From: Nitrospirota bacterium
Lineage (GTDB): Bacteria; Nitrospirota; UBA9217
NCBI GenBank assembly: GCA_023229435.1
Contig: JALNZF010000007.1
Location: forward strand, 1 to 64,000
Length of the DNA stretch: 64,000 nucleotides
Direction: 5' to 3'
Shown: in pieces, positions 54,221 through 63,600 of the stretch
Numbering within the stretch: position 1 is the first letter of the stretch
Layout: each line of letters opens with the position of its first letter
The notes under the pieces: generated by a model
Databases searched by the model: none
Told to the model about the DNA's origin: nothing
The model's input: the letters and a program-made list of their open reading frames with translations, nothing else
Position numbers and translations under genes: made by a program

Positions 54221-54416
54221 TCAGGAGAGCATCAGCCCGCGCTCATGCTTTCTTCCGGTTATCATTGTCCAGCTATCCTATCATTGTAATTAAAGCCAAA
54301 GCACTCAATCGTGTCATTACGAGCAACCGACGGGAGCGCAGTACTCGCCTGTCGAATTAGCCACATACAATATTTACTCAAAATTTACTGACCCCTGACC
54401 CCTGAACCCTGATTCT
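54191..54416. repeat. Word-repeat arms (GGGGTCA) flanking the selA-selB spacer
   Basis: CAGGGGTCAGGGGTCAGGGG at 54194-54213, inside the selA end, faces CTGACCCCTGACCCCTGAAC at 54388-54407 right before the selB ATG. The arms can pair across 170 bp. The spacer between them has no gene and no tRNA that I can see. Confidence 0.85.
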
Positions 54417-56318
54417 ATGAAATACATCATCCTCGGCACAGCCGGACATATCGACCACGGCAAATCAAGCCTCGTCAAGGCGCTCACCGGCACGGACCCG
54501 GACCGTCTGAAGGAAGAGAAGGAGCGCGGCATCACCCTTGACCTCGGGTTCGCGTCCCTCGACCTTCCGGGCGGCAACCGCCTCGGCATCGTGGATGTGC
54601 CCGGCCATGAAGGGCTCATCAAGAACATGCTTGCCGGCGTCGGCGGCATGGACATCGTGATGCTCGTGATCGCCGCGGACGAAGGCGTCATGCCCCAGAC
54701 CCGGGAGCATCTTGCCATCTGCGATCTCCTTCGCGTGAAAAAGGGACTGATCGTGCTGACGAAAATGGACATGGTGGACAAGGACTGGCTCACGCTCGTG
54801 CAGGACGAGGTCCGCGAGGTGGTCAAAGGCACGTTCCTCGAAAAGTCCCCTCTGGTCCCGGTCTCATCCAAGACAGGCGAGAACCTGCCGCTTCTCGTCC
54901 AGGAGCTCGGCAAGCTCGCGGCCGAGGTGTCTCCCAAGTCATCGAACGGCATCCTTCGTCTCCCCATCGACCGGGTCTTCACCATGAAAGGTTTCGGCAC
55001 GGTCATCACCGGCACCCTGCTTTCCGGCACGATCAGCGCGGAACAGGAAGTCGAGATCCTGCCGAAGGGAACCAAAACAAAAGTACGCGGTATCCAATCC
55101 CACAACCAGGCGGCCCAGCGCGCCGTGGCGGGCCAGCGTACTGCCGTGAACCTTCAGGGGATCGAGAAAGACCAGCTCTCACGCGGCGACACCATCGTAA
55201 GCCCCGGGTTCTTCAAGCCGACCAAGACCCTCGACGCAAAGCTCGACCTTCTGAAGCAGTCGCCCCGCGGGCTCAAGACCGGTTCGCGTGTCCGGTTCTA
55301 TAACAGCACCCAGGAGGCCATCGGCAGGATCACGGTCCTCGGAACGAACCAGCTTGCGCCGGGTGAGGAGGCCTTTGTACAACTCCGGCTGGAACAACCC
55401 GTGATCATCCAGCAGGGAGACCGGTATATCCTGCGCTTCTACTCTCCCATGGAAACACTCGGCGGCGGCGTGGTGCTGAATCCTCATACGCGTCGTCACA
55501 AACCTTCAGCGATGAAGGAGTCTCTCGCGAACCTCGGCATTCTTGAAAAGGGAAAAGCCGAGGAGCGGCTGGCGCTCTTGATATCCGGCAAAGGCCTTAC
55601 GGGAATGGAAGAGAACGAGGCCGTCGGCACCATCGCCGCTGACAAGCAGGAGACCGTTTCCGCGCTCGCATCCCTGGCGCAGAAAAAAATTGTTCTGCGG
55701 GTCGACAATCTCTACGTGCACACATCCCATCTTGCGGCGCTCGAGAAAAAGACGCTTGACCTCATCAAGGTATTCCACAAGGACAATCCTCTCAAAGCCG
55801 GTCTGGACAAGGAAGAGCTCAAGGGAATGCTGCGCATGAGGATAAACCCGAAGGTCCTGAACACGACCATCGAAGGCCTCTTGAAGAAGAAGGAATTGGA
55901 GTCTGAAGGCTCCAAGCTCAAGGTCCCGGGGTTCAAGGCGGCAGGCGGCAAGATCAATGAAGAGGTCAAGAACAGGATCGTCGAGGCGATCAAGAAAGGC
56001 GGCACCCAGCCCCCGCTCAGGGAAGAGCTCCCCGCCCTTTTCAGCATCTCGGACAAGGACGCAAGGGACCTGCTGAAACTGCTCGCTGATGAAAGCCGTA
56101 TTGTCCGGATCACGGACTCGGTCCATCTTGACAAGGATGTGATGGAGAAGATCAAGGCAGATCTGATAAAGTATCTTCAGGAAAAGAAAGAGATCACCAT
56201 GGGCGAGTTCCGGGACCTGGCAAAGACCTCCCGCAAGTTCGCCGTGCCGCTCATGGAATACTTCGACACGCAAAAGCTGACGCAGCGGGTCGGGGACAAG
56301 AGGATGCTGCGGGGGTGA
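54417..56318 (+). CDS. selB: Selenocysteine-specific elongation factor
   Basis: A 633-residue translation GTPase that delivers Sec-tRNA at UGA codons with a SECIS element. The GTPase domain starts at residue 1 with GTAGHIDHGKSSLVKALTG (G1), DVPGHEG (G3) and LTKMD (G4). EF-Tu-like barrels follow to about 340 and C-terminal winged-helix domains (about 370-633) bind SECIS RNA. No Shine-Dalgarno is seen: the word repeat ends 9 nt before the ATG. Together with selA it shows that the organism makes selenoproteins, none of which lies in this window. Confidence 0.95.
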   Translation: MKYIILGTAGHIDHGKSSLVKALTGTDPDRLKEEKERGITLDLGFASLDLPGGNRLGIVDVPGHEGLIKNMLAGVGGMDIVMLVIAADEGVMPQTREHLAICDLLRVKKGLIVLTKMDMVDKDWLTLVQDEVREVVKGTFLEKSPLVPVSSKTGENLPLLVQELGKLAAEVSPKSSNGILRLPIDRVFTMKGFGTVITGTLLSGTISAEQEVEILPKGTKTKVRGIQSHNQAAQRAVAGQRTAVNLQGIEKDQLSRGDTIVSPGFFKPTKTLDAKLDLLKQSPRGLKTGSRVRFYNSTQEAIGRITVLGTNQLAPGEEAFVQLRLEQPVIIQQGDRYILRFYSPMETLGGGVVLNPHTRRHKPSAMKESLANLGILEKGKAEERLALLISGKGLTGMEENEAVGTIAADKQETVSALASLAQKKIVLRVDNLYVHTSHLAALEKKTLDLIKVFHKDNPLKAGLDKEELKGMLRMRINPKVLNTTIEGLLKKKELESEGSKLKVPGFKAAGGKINEEVKNRIVEAIKKGGTQPPLREELPALFSISDKDARDLLKLLADESRIVRITDSVHLDKDVMEKIKADLIKYLQEKKEITMGEFRDLAKTSRKFAVPLMEYFDTQKLTQRVGDKRMLRG

Positions 56319-56390
56319 TCAGCATTTCATGAATAGTTGCCTTGCCTTTTCAAAGGGTTTGTAGTATGATTTTTTCAAGGGAGAATGATC

Positions 56391-56462
56391 ATGTCGAAAG
56401 GTTCAACCATAGAAAAAATCGAGAAGGAGATTGATAAACTTCCGCAGGAAGACCGGGTATGA
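56391..56462 (+). pseudogene. Truncated antitoxin (vapB-like remnant)
   Basis: A 23-residue frame, MSKGSTIEKIEKEIDKLPQE then DRV, with GGGAGAATGATC before it. It looks like only the first part of an antitoxin of about 70-80 residues. It ends by an ATGA overlap with the PIN remnant, keeping the usual operon join. Confidence 0.55.
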
Positions 56463-56659
56463 CCATCGCTGAAGAGCTGAGTCGGCTTAATTCCCTCTTT
56501 ATTGATACCGCGCCCATCATCTATTACATTGAAGCTCATCCCCAGTTCGGGCCCCTTACCAAAGAAGTTTTCGACGCATTCCTCACCAATGACAAGAAGC
56601 TCAAGAAGATCAAAGAAATTAAAGTCCTTGTATTGACAGATTTTACGACCACTGCATAA
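56459..56659 (+). pseudogene. Internally deleted PIN-domain toxin remnant
   Basis: A 66-residue frame. SLFIDTAPIIYYIEAHPQFG and LTKEVFDAF are the first strand and helix of a PIN toxin including the first catalytic aspartate. It then jumps straight to LTNDKKLKKIKEIKVLVLTD, the C-terminal end of such proteins. The middle, with the remaining acidic residues (about 70-80 residues in a full VapC), is missing in frame. It cannot be an active nuclease. Confidence 0.7.
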
Positions 56660-56717
56660 TAGTCTTGCAGGTTGTGCAATGCACTTTCCCAAGCCCAACG
56701 AATAAAATATTGTTACC

Positions 56718-56770
56718 TGTAGGGCAAGGCTTTAGCCTTGCTTTAAGCAACCCTGAAGGGTTGCCCTACA
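56718..56770. repeat. REP-like double hairpin
   Basis: The outer arms TGTAGGGCAA/TTGCCCTACA enclose two inner hairpins, GCAAGGCTTTAGCCTTGC and GCAACCCTGAAGGGTTGC. The clover-like 53-bp unit looks like a dispersed palindromic element; no other copy was found in this window. Confidence 0.85.
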
Positions 56771-56820
56771 AATGATATAGCAACAATTATTGCGTTTGTA
56801 TTAATGATAGAGAATTTGCT

Positions 56821-57621
56821 ATGCGAAAACGATCTGTTTCAGGCGCCAGATTCCTGCCGAAAGGCCTCGCGATCCTTTACGAGGACAAAGACATCCTTGT
56901 GGTGGATAAACCAGCGGGCCTGTTGACCGTTGCCACGGAGCGGGAAAAATCACTCACCGCCCATTCCATTTTAACGGATTACTTCCGCACGGGTTGCGGC
57001 AGATCACGAAAACGTCTTTTTGTCGTTCACCGGCTCGACCGGGACACCTCCGGGGTACTCATCTTCGCAAAAAGCGATGAAGCGAAGTTCCGTTTGCAGG
57101 ACCGGTGGAAACAAACAAGGAAAAAATATCTTGCCGTAGTGTATGGCACGTGTGAGAAGAGCTCGGGGACCATCACCACCTACCTGGCAGAGGACAAAGC
57201 ATATAACGTTTACTCTACCTCCGACAGCACGAAAGGCAAGCTTGCCCAAACGGCGTATACCGTGCTCAGGATGATAAAAGGCCTTTCTCTGCTGGAGCTG
57301 GACCTGTTGACCGGAAGGAAGAACCAGATCCGGGTGCATCTGGCGGGAATTGGACACCCGATAGTCGGAGACACGAAGTACGGCCACGTGGATGATCCGG
57401 CTTCCCGCATGGCTCTTCATGCCAGATCGATCTCCTTCAAACATCCCTTCAGCGATAAACAGCTCAGCTTCGAATCAACAGTTCCTGATTTTTTTACAAC
57501 TCTGGTGGGTCGCATCGATAGTGAGAACAGCCCGACAATCCCCCCGCCTGTTCAGACACTGCGAATATCGGCCAATCAGCCGGGCAGGCCGGGTAGAGTA
57601 AAGCGAAACCCGACACAATGA
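56821..57621 (+). CDS. RluA-family pseudouridine synthase
   Basis: A 266-residue RNA pseudouridine synthase. VVHRLDRDTSGVLIFAKSDE contains the catalytic aspartate motif (HRLDxxTSG); GRKNQIRVHLAGIGHPIVGD is the conserved late motif. The target uridine cannot be told. The fold should end near residue 232; the last 30 or so residues (QTLRISANQPGRPGRVKRNP) are read through a REP-like repeat and are probably non-native. Confidence 0.9.
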   Translation: MRKRSVSGARFLPKGLAILYEDKDILVVDKPAGLLTVATEREKSLTAHSILTDYFRTGCGRSRKRLFVVHRLDRDTSGVLIFAKSDEAKFRLQDRWKQTRKKYLAVVYGTCEKSSGTITTYLAEDKAYNVYSTSDSTKGKLAQTAYTVLRMIKGLSLLELDLLTGRKNQIRVHLAGIGHPIVGDTKYGHVDDPASRMALHARSISFKHPFSDKQLSFESTVPDFFTTLVGRIDSENSPTIPPPVQTLRISANQPGRPGRVKRNPTQ

Positions 57622-57807
57622 AATAAGCAGCGAGTCCGGAACGACGTGCAGAGGACGCGCGTCTCCCCCCTGCGTTAACAGTTGCCAAAATCAGGAAATA
57701 CATAAAGGTAAAGGTAATCAACACTTCAGCAAAATTCATATCTGTTTTTCTCCAGCCTCTTTTCCAACAGACTGCCAGGTGATATACTGTAATAAATAAT
57801 CCGTATT

Positions 57808-58011
57808 ATGCCGATACAAGAATCCTCAATAATAAAAACCCTCTTCCGCTCCCTGCGTCACCGGAACTTTCGGTCGTTCTGGTCCGGTCAGTTTATATCT
57901 CTCATCGGCACCTGGATGCAGCTGTGGAAGATTCCATTCCTTGAAACGATAATATTGTCAACCTGCGTATCGCTGCTATCGTACCTGCCTTGTATCATCC
58001 GGAAGCATTGA
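57808..58011 (+). pseudogene. MFS transporter, N-terminal stub
   Basis: A 67-residue frame whose first 35 residues (FRSLRHRNFRSFWSGQFISL, then IGTWMQ) are the start of helix 1 of an EntS-like major facilitator. After GTWMQ the homology stops and unrelated residues run to the stop. The matching C-terminal end lies at 63712, beyond the metal-efflux cassette. Confidence 0.75.
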
Positions 58012-58187
58012 CAGAGAGCCAAATCGGACAGACATCCGCAATAAAACACGTCACTAATCCAATGCATGCACTCTACGCTCAGTGCCATATATAGAATATA
58101 TCTATTTCCAGCTTGAGAAGTGCTGTCAAGTGGGGTTCCCTCCAGTTGGAACCGGGGGATAGTAAGTCGCGGGATTCACCTTTCATC

Positions 58188-58217
58188 TTGACATTCCTCA
58201 GTCGTATGTGTTAATAC
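58188..58217 (+). promoter_or_regulatory. Candidate promoter of the metal-efflux cassette
   Basis: TTGACA at 58188-58193 is a perfect -35 box; TAATAC at 58212-58217 is a poor -10 box after 18 bp. TTAATACTTT is directly repeated there. It lies 15 bp before the first frame of the cassette. Confidence 0.3.
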
Positions 58218-58232
58218 TTTCTTAATACTTTT

Positions 58233-58619
58233 ATGATTATTTTGAGTCAACTCCATATCATTTTTTCCAGGCGTCTCTATTGCAAGGCAATAGCTGTGGC
58301 ACAGCTTATAGTTATGGTATTGCTTGTGGCGCCGGCCTGCTGTTACGAGCTGGAGCCAGGCCTTAAAAAGGCCGACGTAAACCATTCCGCGAAATCGAAT
58401 GATGCTGACCAGGGCAAAGACCCGTGCTGCCCCGATGAAAACAAACCAGATTCCGATAACTGCACGTCCTGCGGTTGTTGCTCATCTTATGCTCCGTTAA
58501 CCCCGGCAATTTCCGCCAACAATGATCCTTCAATAGCTCAACTGATTTCTCTGGAACAGTTTACGATTTTGCCTGACGTCAATATCCCCATTTTTATACC
58601 TCCGCAAAACCTCGCCTAA
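58233..58619 (+). CDS. Cys-rich exported protein of the metal-efflux cassette
   Basis: A 128-residue protein with an N-terminal hydrophobic segment (about 17-36, VAQLIVMVLLVAPACC) and a hydrophilic exported part containing DPCCPDENKPDSDNCTSCGC and another Cys, a likely soft-metal binding cluster. It lies first in the cassette ahead of the pump genes. The start is not certain because no ribosome-binding site is clear. Function is inferred from composition and position as periplasmic metal binding. Confidence 0.6.
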   Translation: MIILSQLHIIFSRRLYCKAIAVAQLIVMVLLVAPACCYELEPGLKKADVNHSAKSNDADQGKDPCCPDENKPDSDNCTSCGCCSSYAPLTPAISANNDPSIAQLISLEQFTILPDVNIPIFIPPQNLA

Positions 58620-58875
58620 CCCCAATTGAACACAGACAACCTGAGTTGATTCTCCATAGGAGATGAAACACCGATGGCCCGAGTGATAGAAATCTCAGCG
58701 GCAATCGCTGCGGAACTTCGGCCGTGAACAGCGTTGCAGGTGCACTGTTCTGTTTTGTTGAGACGCGGCGGAAATGCGCGAAGCGACTGTTTGAAGCCGC
58801 CGATGCCGTCGTTCAGCTCGTCTCAGCCAACGAAAGATGGTCAACAAACTATTCCATAATAAAAGGAGAACTATC

Positions 58876-59181
58876 ATGCGTCGTTCAATTCTGCTGTCAA
58901 TCGTCCTGTTCGTATCCCTATCAGTATCCGCTTATGCGGCAGAGTCCGCCAAACCGGCCAAGGACCTTCATGGTGCGAAAGAAGCCAAGCCGGGTTCTTA
59001 CGAAGACTGGTGCGGTGAGCACGGAGTTCCCGAGTCTCTGGACACTCGCTGTGACAAGTCGCTTATCCCGGCCTTCAAGGCTACCGGCGATTGGGACGAA
59101 AAGCACGGTCTGCCCAAATCCCAGTGCAAGAAGTGCAACCCGCAACTGAACATCGTACGTCCGCCCAAAGGGAGCAAGTGA
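58876..59181 (+). CDS. Exported EHGVPES-repeat metal-binding protein
   Basis: A 101-residue secreted protein starting at the ATG at 58876 with AAGGAG upstream (a longer frame from 58837 is rejected). The signal peptide ends SAYA. Two related units follow: DWCGEHGVPESLDTRCDKSL and DWDEKHGLPKSQCKKCNPQL, each with a His and cysteines. The same double unit opens the adjacent membrane-fusion protein. It probably binds the exported metal in the periplasm; this is inference. It ends 1 bp before the adaptor gene. Confidence 0.8.
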   Translation: MRRSILLSIVLFVSLSVSAYAAESAKPAKDLHGAKEAKPGSYEDWCGEHGVPESLDTRCDKSLIPAFKATGDWDEKHGLPKSQCKKCNPQLNIVRPPKGSK

Positions 59182-59182
59182 C

Positions 59183-60565
59183 ATGCGCCGGTTAGCCATT
59201 CTGGTAACGCTCATTGCTCTTGCCGCGATCTCCGGTTGCAGCAAGAAGGAGACTGCAACAGCGCCGATGGCGGTCAAACAGTCGGCTGCCGATCCCCGGA
59301 AGGCTGCTCAGGAAGCGGGCCTTTGCAAGGAACACGGGGTGCTTGAAGCTCTCTGCACCAAGTGCAATCCGAAGCTCGCCCCCATCTTCCAGGCCAAGGG
59401 AGACTGGTGTGCCGAGCATGACTTACCCGAGTCGGTCTGCCCAATCTGCCACCCCGAGCGGGGCGGGCGGCCGGCTGTGGACGTCGCCGGCGATGACGCT
59501 CCACCTGACGGGACCAAGGTGATACTCAAGGGCAAAAACACTGACCGTCTGGCCGGGATTGAAACCACAAAAGCAGTAGCCGGCCGGGGTATGGCTGAGA
59601 TTATAGCCCCGGTCGTCATCAGGTACGATGCCACCAGAGTCGCCCAGGTGACAGCCCGCGCTCCGGGGATGGTCAGGGGGGTATCGGCTGACATTGGCTC
59701 CTGGGTGTCGGCGGGATCAGTACTTGCCGTCATTGAAAGTGCCGCAGTGAGCAGTGACCAGTCGCGACTCACTGCGGCACGTTCCAGGATGCAGACGGCA
59801 GAGGCAAGCTACCGTCGTGAGGCGGAACTGGAGAAAAAAGGGATTTCTTCCAGGAAGGAAGTTCAAGCCGCCCAACAATCTCTTGACGAAGCAACCGCCG
59901 AGCTTGAGTCGCTGCAGGCATCGCTGCGCGGAGTGGGCGCCACTACCGGCAATAACGGCCGCTACTCGGTAACAGCGCCCATCTCCGGGGTAATCACCCA
60001 ACGCACCGTCTCTCTTGATCGCTATGTGGAGTCCCAGACGCCGCTCTTCGAGATCGTGGATACGTCATCAATGTGGGCGGAGATTGCCCTGCCCGAAGCA
60101 GAGCTCGGAACCGTAAAAACCGGGACAGGCGTCGTCATTATCATGGATGGACTCGCTGGACGCGAGTTTCGCGGCGCCATCGCGCATATCGCGCCGTTGA
60201 TCGATCCCCAGACGCGGACTGCAACGGCACGAGTTCGGCTCGCAAATCCCGAGGGACTCCTCAGGGCCAACATGTATGGCCAGGCACGCATCTCCGTCGG
60301 AGATTCCCGGTCGTCGTCGGCTGTGCCCCGAGACGCCATCCAGAGGGCAAAGTCCGTGAAACTTGTCTTCGTTAGACTGGCGCCCAACGAATACGAAGCC
60401 CGACGGGTACAGGTGGCCTCAGGCAGCAGCAATGGCGACCTGGTGGAGATTGCCTCGGGGGTCGAGGTTGGCGAGGAGATTGTTGTGGCCGGCAGTTTCC
60501 TGCTCAAAACGGAAACACTCAAGGACTCCATCGGCGCCGGCTGTTGCGAAGTGGACAATAAATAG
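59183..60565 (+). CDS. RND efflux periplasmic adaptor (CzcB/CusB type)
   Basis: A 460-residue membrane-fusion protein, lipid-anchored (lipobox AISGC near residue 19). An N-terminal metal-binding extension (about 47-93) carries CKEHGVLEALCTKCNPKL and WCAEHDLPESVCPICHPE. The MFP core follows: lipoyl half GMVRGVSADIGSWVSAGSVL, a coiled-coil hairpin (about 190-250) and barrel GRYSVTAPISGVITQRTVSL. It links the inner-membrane pump at 60621 with an outer-membrane factor, which is not encoded next to it. A perfect hairpin spans its stop codon. Confidence 0.92.
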   Translation: MRRLAILVTLIALAAISGCSKKETATAPMAVKQSAADPRKAAQEAGLCKEHGVLEALCTKCNPKLAPIFQAKGDWCAEHDLPESVCPICHPERGGRPAVDVAGDDAPPDGTKVILKGKNTDRLAGIETTKAVAGRGMAEIIAPVVIRYDATRVAQVTARAPGMVRGVSADIGSWVSAGSVLAVIESAAVSSDQSRLTAARSRMQTAEASYRREAELEKKGISSRKEVQAAQQSLDEATAELESLQASLRGVGATTGNNGRYSVTAPISGVITQRTVSLDRYVESQTPLFEIVDTSSMWAEIALPEAELGTVKTGTGVVIIMDGLAGREFRGAIAHIAPLIDPQTRTATARVRLANPEGLLRANMYGQARISVGDSRSSSAVPRDAIQRAKSVKLVFVRLAPNEYEARRVQVASGSSNGDLVEIASGVEVGEEIVVAGSFLLKTETLKDSIGAGCCEVDNK

Positions 60566-60595
60566 TTTCCATCCGGAGTTTCCGGATGGAAACTA
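60563..60595 (+). other. 15-bp perfect hairpin over the adaptor stop codon
   Basis: TAGTTTCCATCCGGA, loop GTT, then TCCGGATGGAAACTA. The first TAG is the adaptor's stop codon. Without a T tract this is more likely an mRNA-stability or expression-ratio element than a terminator. Confidence 0.85.
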
Positions 60596-60620
60596 AATAG
60601 CAATCTGACAGGGAGATGTA

Positions 60621-63600
60621 ATGCTGAATAAAATCATCCATTGGTCACTCAACCACCGGCTGGTGGTCATCGTTGCCTGGTCCGTGGTTGCTGTTCTCGG
60701 GATACTTGCAGTTCTACGGCTGCCCCTGGACGCCTTCCCGGATACGACCCCGATTCAGGTCCAGGTGAACACCGTGGCCCCGGCTCTCTCGCCGCTGGAG
60801 ATTGAGCGCCAGGTTTCGGCGCCCCTGGAACAGGCGATTTCGGGGCTGCCAAAACTCAAGGAAGTCCGATCCACCTCCCGTTTCGGCATGTCCCAGGTAA
60901 CGGTGATCTTCGAAGATGGGACCGACATCTACCTTTCCCGCCAAGTGGTCATGGAGCGGGTCCAGGGCGTTGCGCTTCCTTCCGGAATCGAAAAACCTCA
61001 ACTCGGGCCGGTGGCTACAGGACTCGGGGAGGTCTTTCACTACCTGCTTATTGCCAAGGACAAGTCTCTTGCCGAGCTCCGGACGCTGCATGACTGGGTG
61101 GTGAAGCCCCAGATGCGCTCGGTGGCCGGGGTGGCGGAGGTGAACACCTGGGGCGGTGACGTGCGGCGCTTCGAGATCGTCGTTGATCCGGAGGTGCTGG
61201 CCAGGCGCGGCCTGACCATGGATCTGCTGATAGAGGCTGTCGAACGGAACAACGCCAACGTGGGCGGGGGCACCATCGACCAGGCGGGTGAGTCGAGCCT
61301 GGTACAGGGGGTTGCCATCGTTACGACGCCAGCGGATATTGAAGGTATCGTTATTGCCGCCAAGGAAGGGGTCCCCGTTCGGGTGGCGGATGTGGCCCGG
61401 GTGGTGGAGGGGCGTGAAATCCGTCGCGGCGCGGTGACGGCCGATGGCAAGGGCGAGGCAGTCCTCGGCCTCGGTTTCATGCTCATGGGTGAGAACAGCC
61501 ACGATGTCACGACCCGGCTCAAGGCCCGTTTGGAGGAGGTCAAGAAGACCCTGCCCAAGGGGGCGGAGGTTGCTACCGCTTACGACCGGACTTCGCTGGT
61601 GGACAAGGTACTCCATACCGTGGAGAAGAACCTCTTCGAGGGGGCGATCCTCGTCGTCGCCGTTATCTTCGTCTTTCTGGGAAATATCCGCGCCGGGCTG
61701 ATCGTTGCCCTGGCCATCCCGCTCTCCATGCTGTTCGCCTTCGACCTGATGCTTCGCTTCGGTATCGCCGGGAGTTTGATGAGTCTCGGGGCCATCGACT
61801 TCGGCCTGATCGTGGACAGCTCGGTAATCATGATCGAGAACGCGGAGCGCCGTCTCGCCGGAGACAAGAGCGACCGGAGCATCATTGACGTGGTGCGCGA
61901 AGCGGCCATCGAGGTCCGTAAACCGACCATGTTCGGCGAACTGATCATCATGATCGTCTACCTGCCGATTCTGGCTCTGGAAGGGGTAGAGGGCAAACTC
62001 TTCCGCCCCATGGCCCTGACCGTCATTTTCGCGCTCTTAGGCTCCATGGCCATGTCGCTGACCCTCATGCCGGTGCTGGCCGGCTTCAGCCTCAAGCGCA
62101 AAAAAGAGGACCAGGAACCCTGGCTCGTCCGCAGGCTCAAAGATATCTATCGCCCGATCCTGGGCTTTGCCTTGCGCCGGCGCACAGCCGTACTTGCCAT
62201 CGCTTTCGGCAGTCTCTGTATTGCCGGCATTCTCGCGACCCGGCTCGGCTCGGAATTTGTGCCGCGCCTGATGGAAGGGTCCATCGTCATCAACACTGTT
62301 CGCCTTGCCAGCGTGTCACTGGATGAGTCCGTGCGCTACGGCACCCGCCTTGAGCGGGCATTGCTGGATAAATTTCCGAACGAGATCGAACGGATCTGGA
62401 CCCGCACCGGCAGCGCCGAAATTGCCACCGATCCAATGGGGGTGGAGCTCTCCGACATCTTCATAACTCTCAAGCCGAGGGAAAAATGGCAGCGTGCCCG
62501 CACCCAGGAAAAACTGGTTGCGGTCATGGAGAAGGAGCTGAAAGTCATGCCGGGCATGCGAATGATCTTTACCCAGCCGATTGAGATGCGGGTAAACGAA
62601 ATGATTGCCGGCATACGCTCCGATGTGGGGATCAAAATCTTCGGAGATGATTTCGAAATCCTGAAGACCAAGGCAAAAGAAGTCGAAAAATTGGTCAGGA
62701 AAGTATCCGGAGCCGCCGATGTGAGCGTGGAGCAGGTTACCGGCCAGCCTTTGCTGCAGGTTGAAGTGGACCGAAACGCCGTTGCCCGCCATGGCATTCA
62801 TGCGAGAGAGGTCCTTGAGATCATTGAAGCCCTCGGTGGCAGGGAGGTCGGCATGTTGCAGGAAGGAGACCGGCGCTTCCCCATCGCGGTGCGCATTGCC
62901 GACAAGTATCGTTCAGAGACGGAGGATCTTGGCCGCATCCTGGTGACCACGGAGAGCGGGAAGCGCATCCCGCTGTCGCTGCTCACTAAAATCAAATCGT
63001 CTGAAGGACCATCCACCATCAACCGTGAATGGGGCAAGCGGCGGGTCGTCGTGCAGGCGAACGTGCGTGGCCGTGACGTGGGAAGCTTCGTGGCCGACAT
63101 CAAGGAGTCAATCGAGCAAGAAGTCAAGCTCCCAAGCGGATACTACATCCGTTACGGCGGCCAGTTCGAGAACCTCCAACGCGCGCAGCAACGGCTGATG
63201 ATCGTCATCCCGGTGGCTCTGGCCCTCATCTTTACGCTGCTCTATTTCACCTATGGGCGGGTCCTGGATGCTGCCCGGGTCTTCACCGGCGTACCCTTCG
63301 CCGCGGTCGGCGGCATCGTTGCCCTGTGGTTGCGGGGCATCCCCTTCAGCATCTCGGCTGGGGTCGGTTTTGTTGCTCTTTCGGGTGTTGCGGTCCTCGG
63401 CGATATGGTGCTGGTCTCCGCGGTGCGGGACCTGCTCGCCAAGGGGACACCGCTGATCGAAGCAATCCAGAAGGCGGCCGAACAGCGCCTTCGCCCGGTG
63501 CTCATGACCGCACTGGTCGCCAGTTTCGGCTTCATCCCCATGGCAATTAACACCGGCATAGGGGCCGAGGTGCAGAGGCCGCTCGCCACAGTCGTCATTG

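Noticed and set aside
57494..57739. Minus-strand frame starting MNFAEVLITFTFMYFLILAT with a weak ribosome-binding site
   Set aside because: After the first 25 residues it runs into REP-like repeat and the antisense of the RluA gene; no family resemblance.
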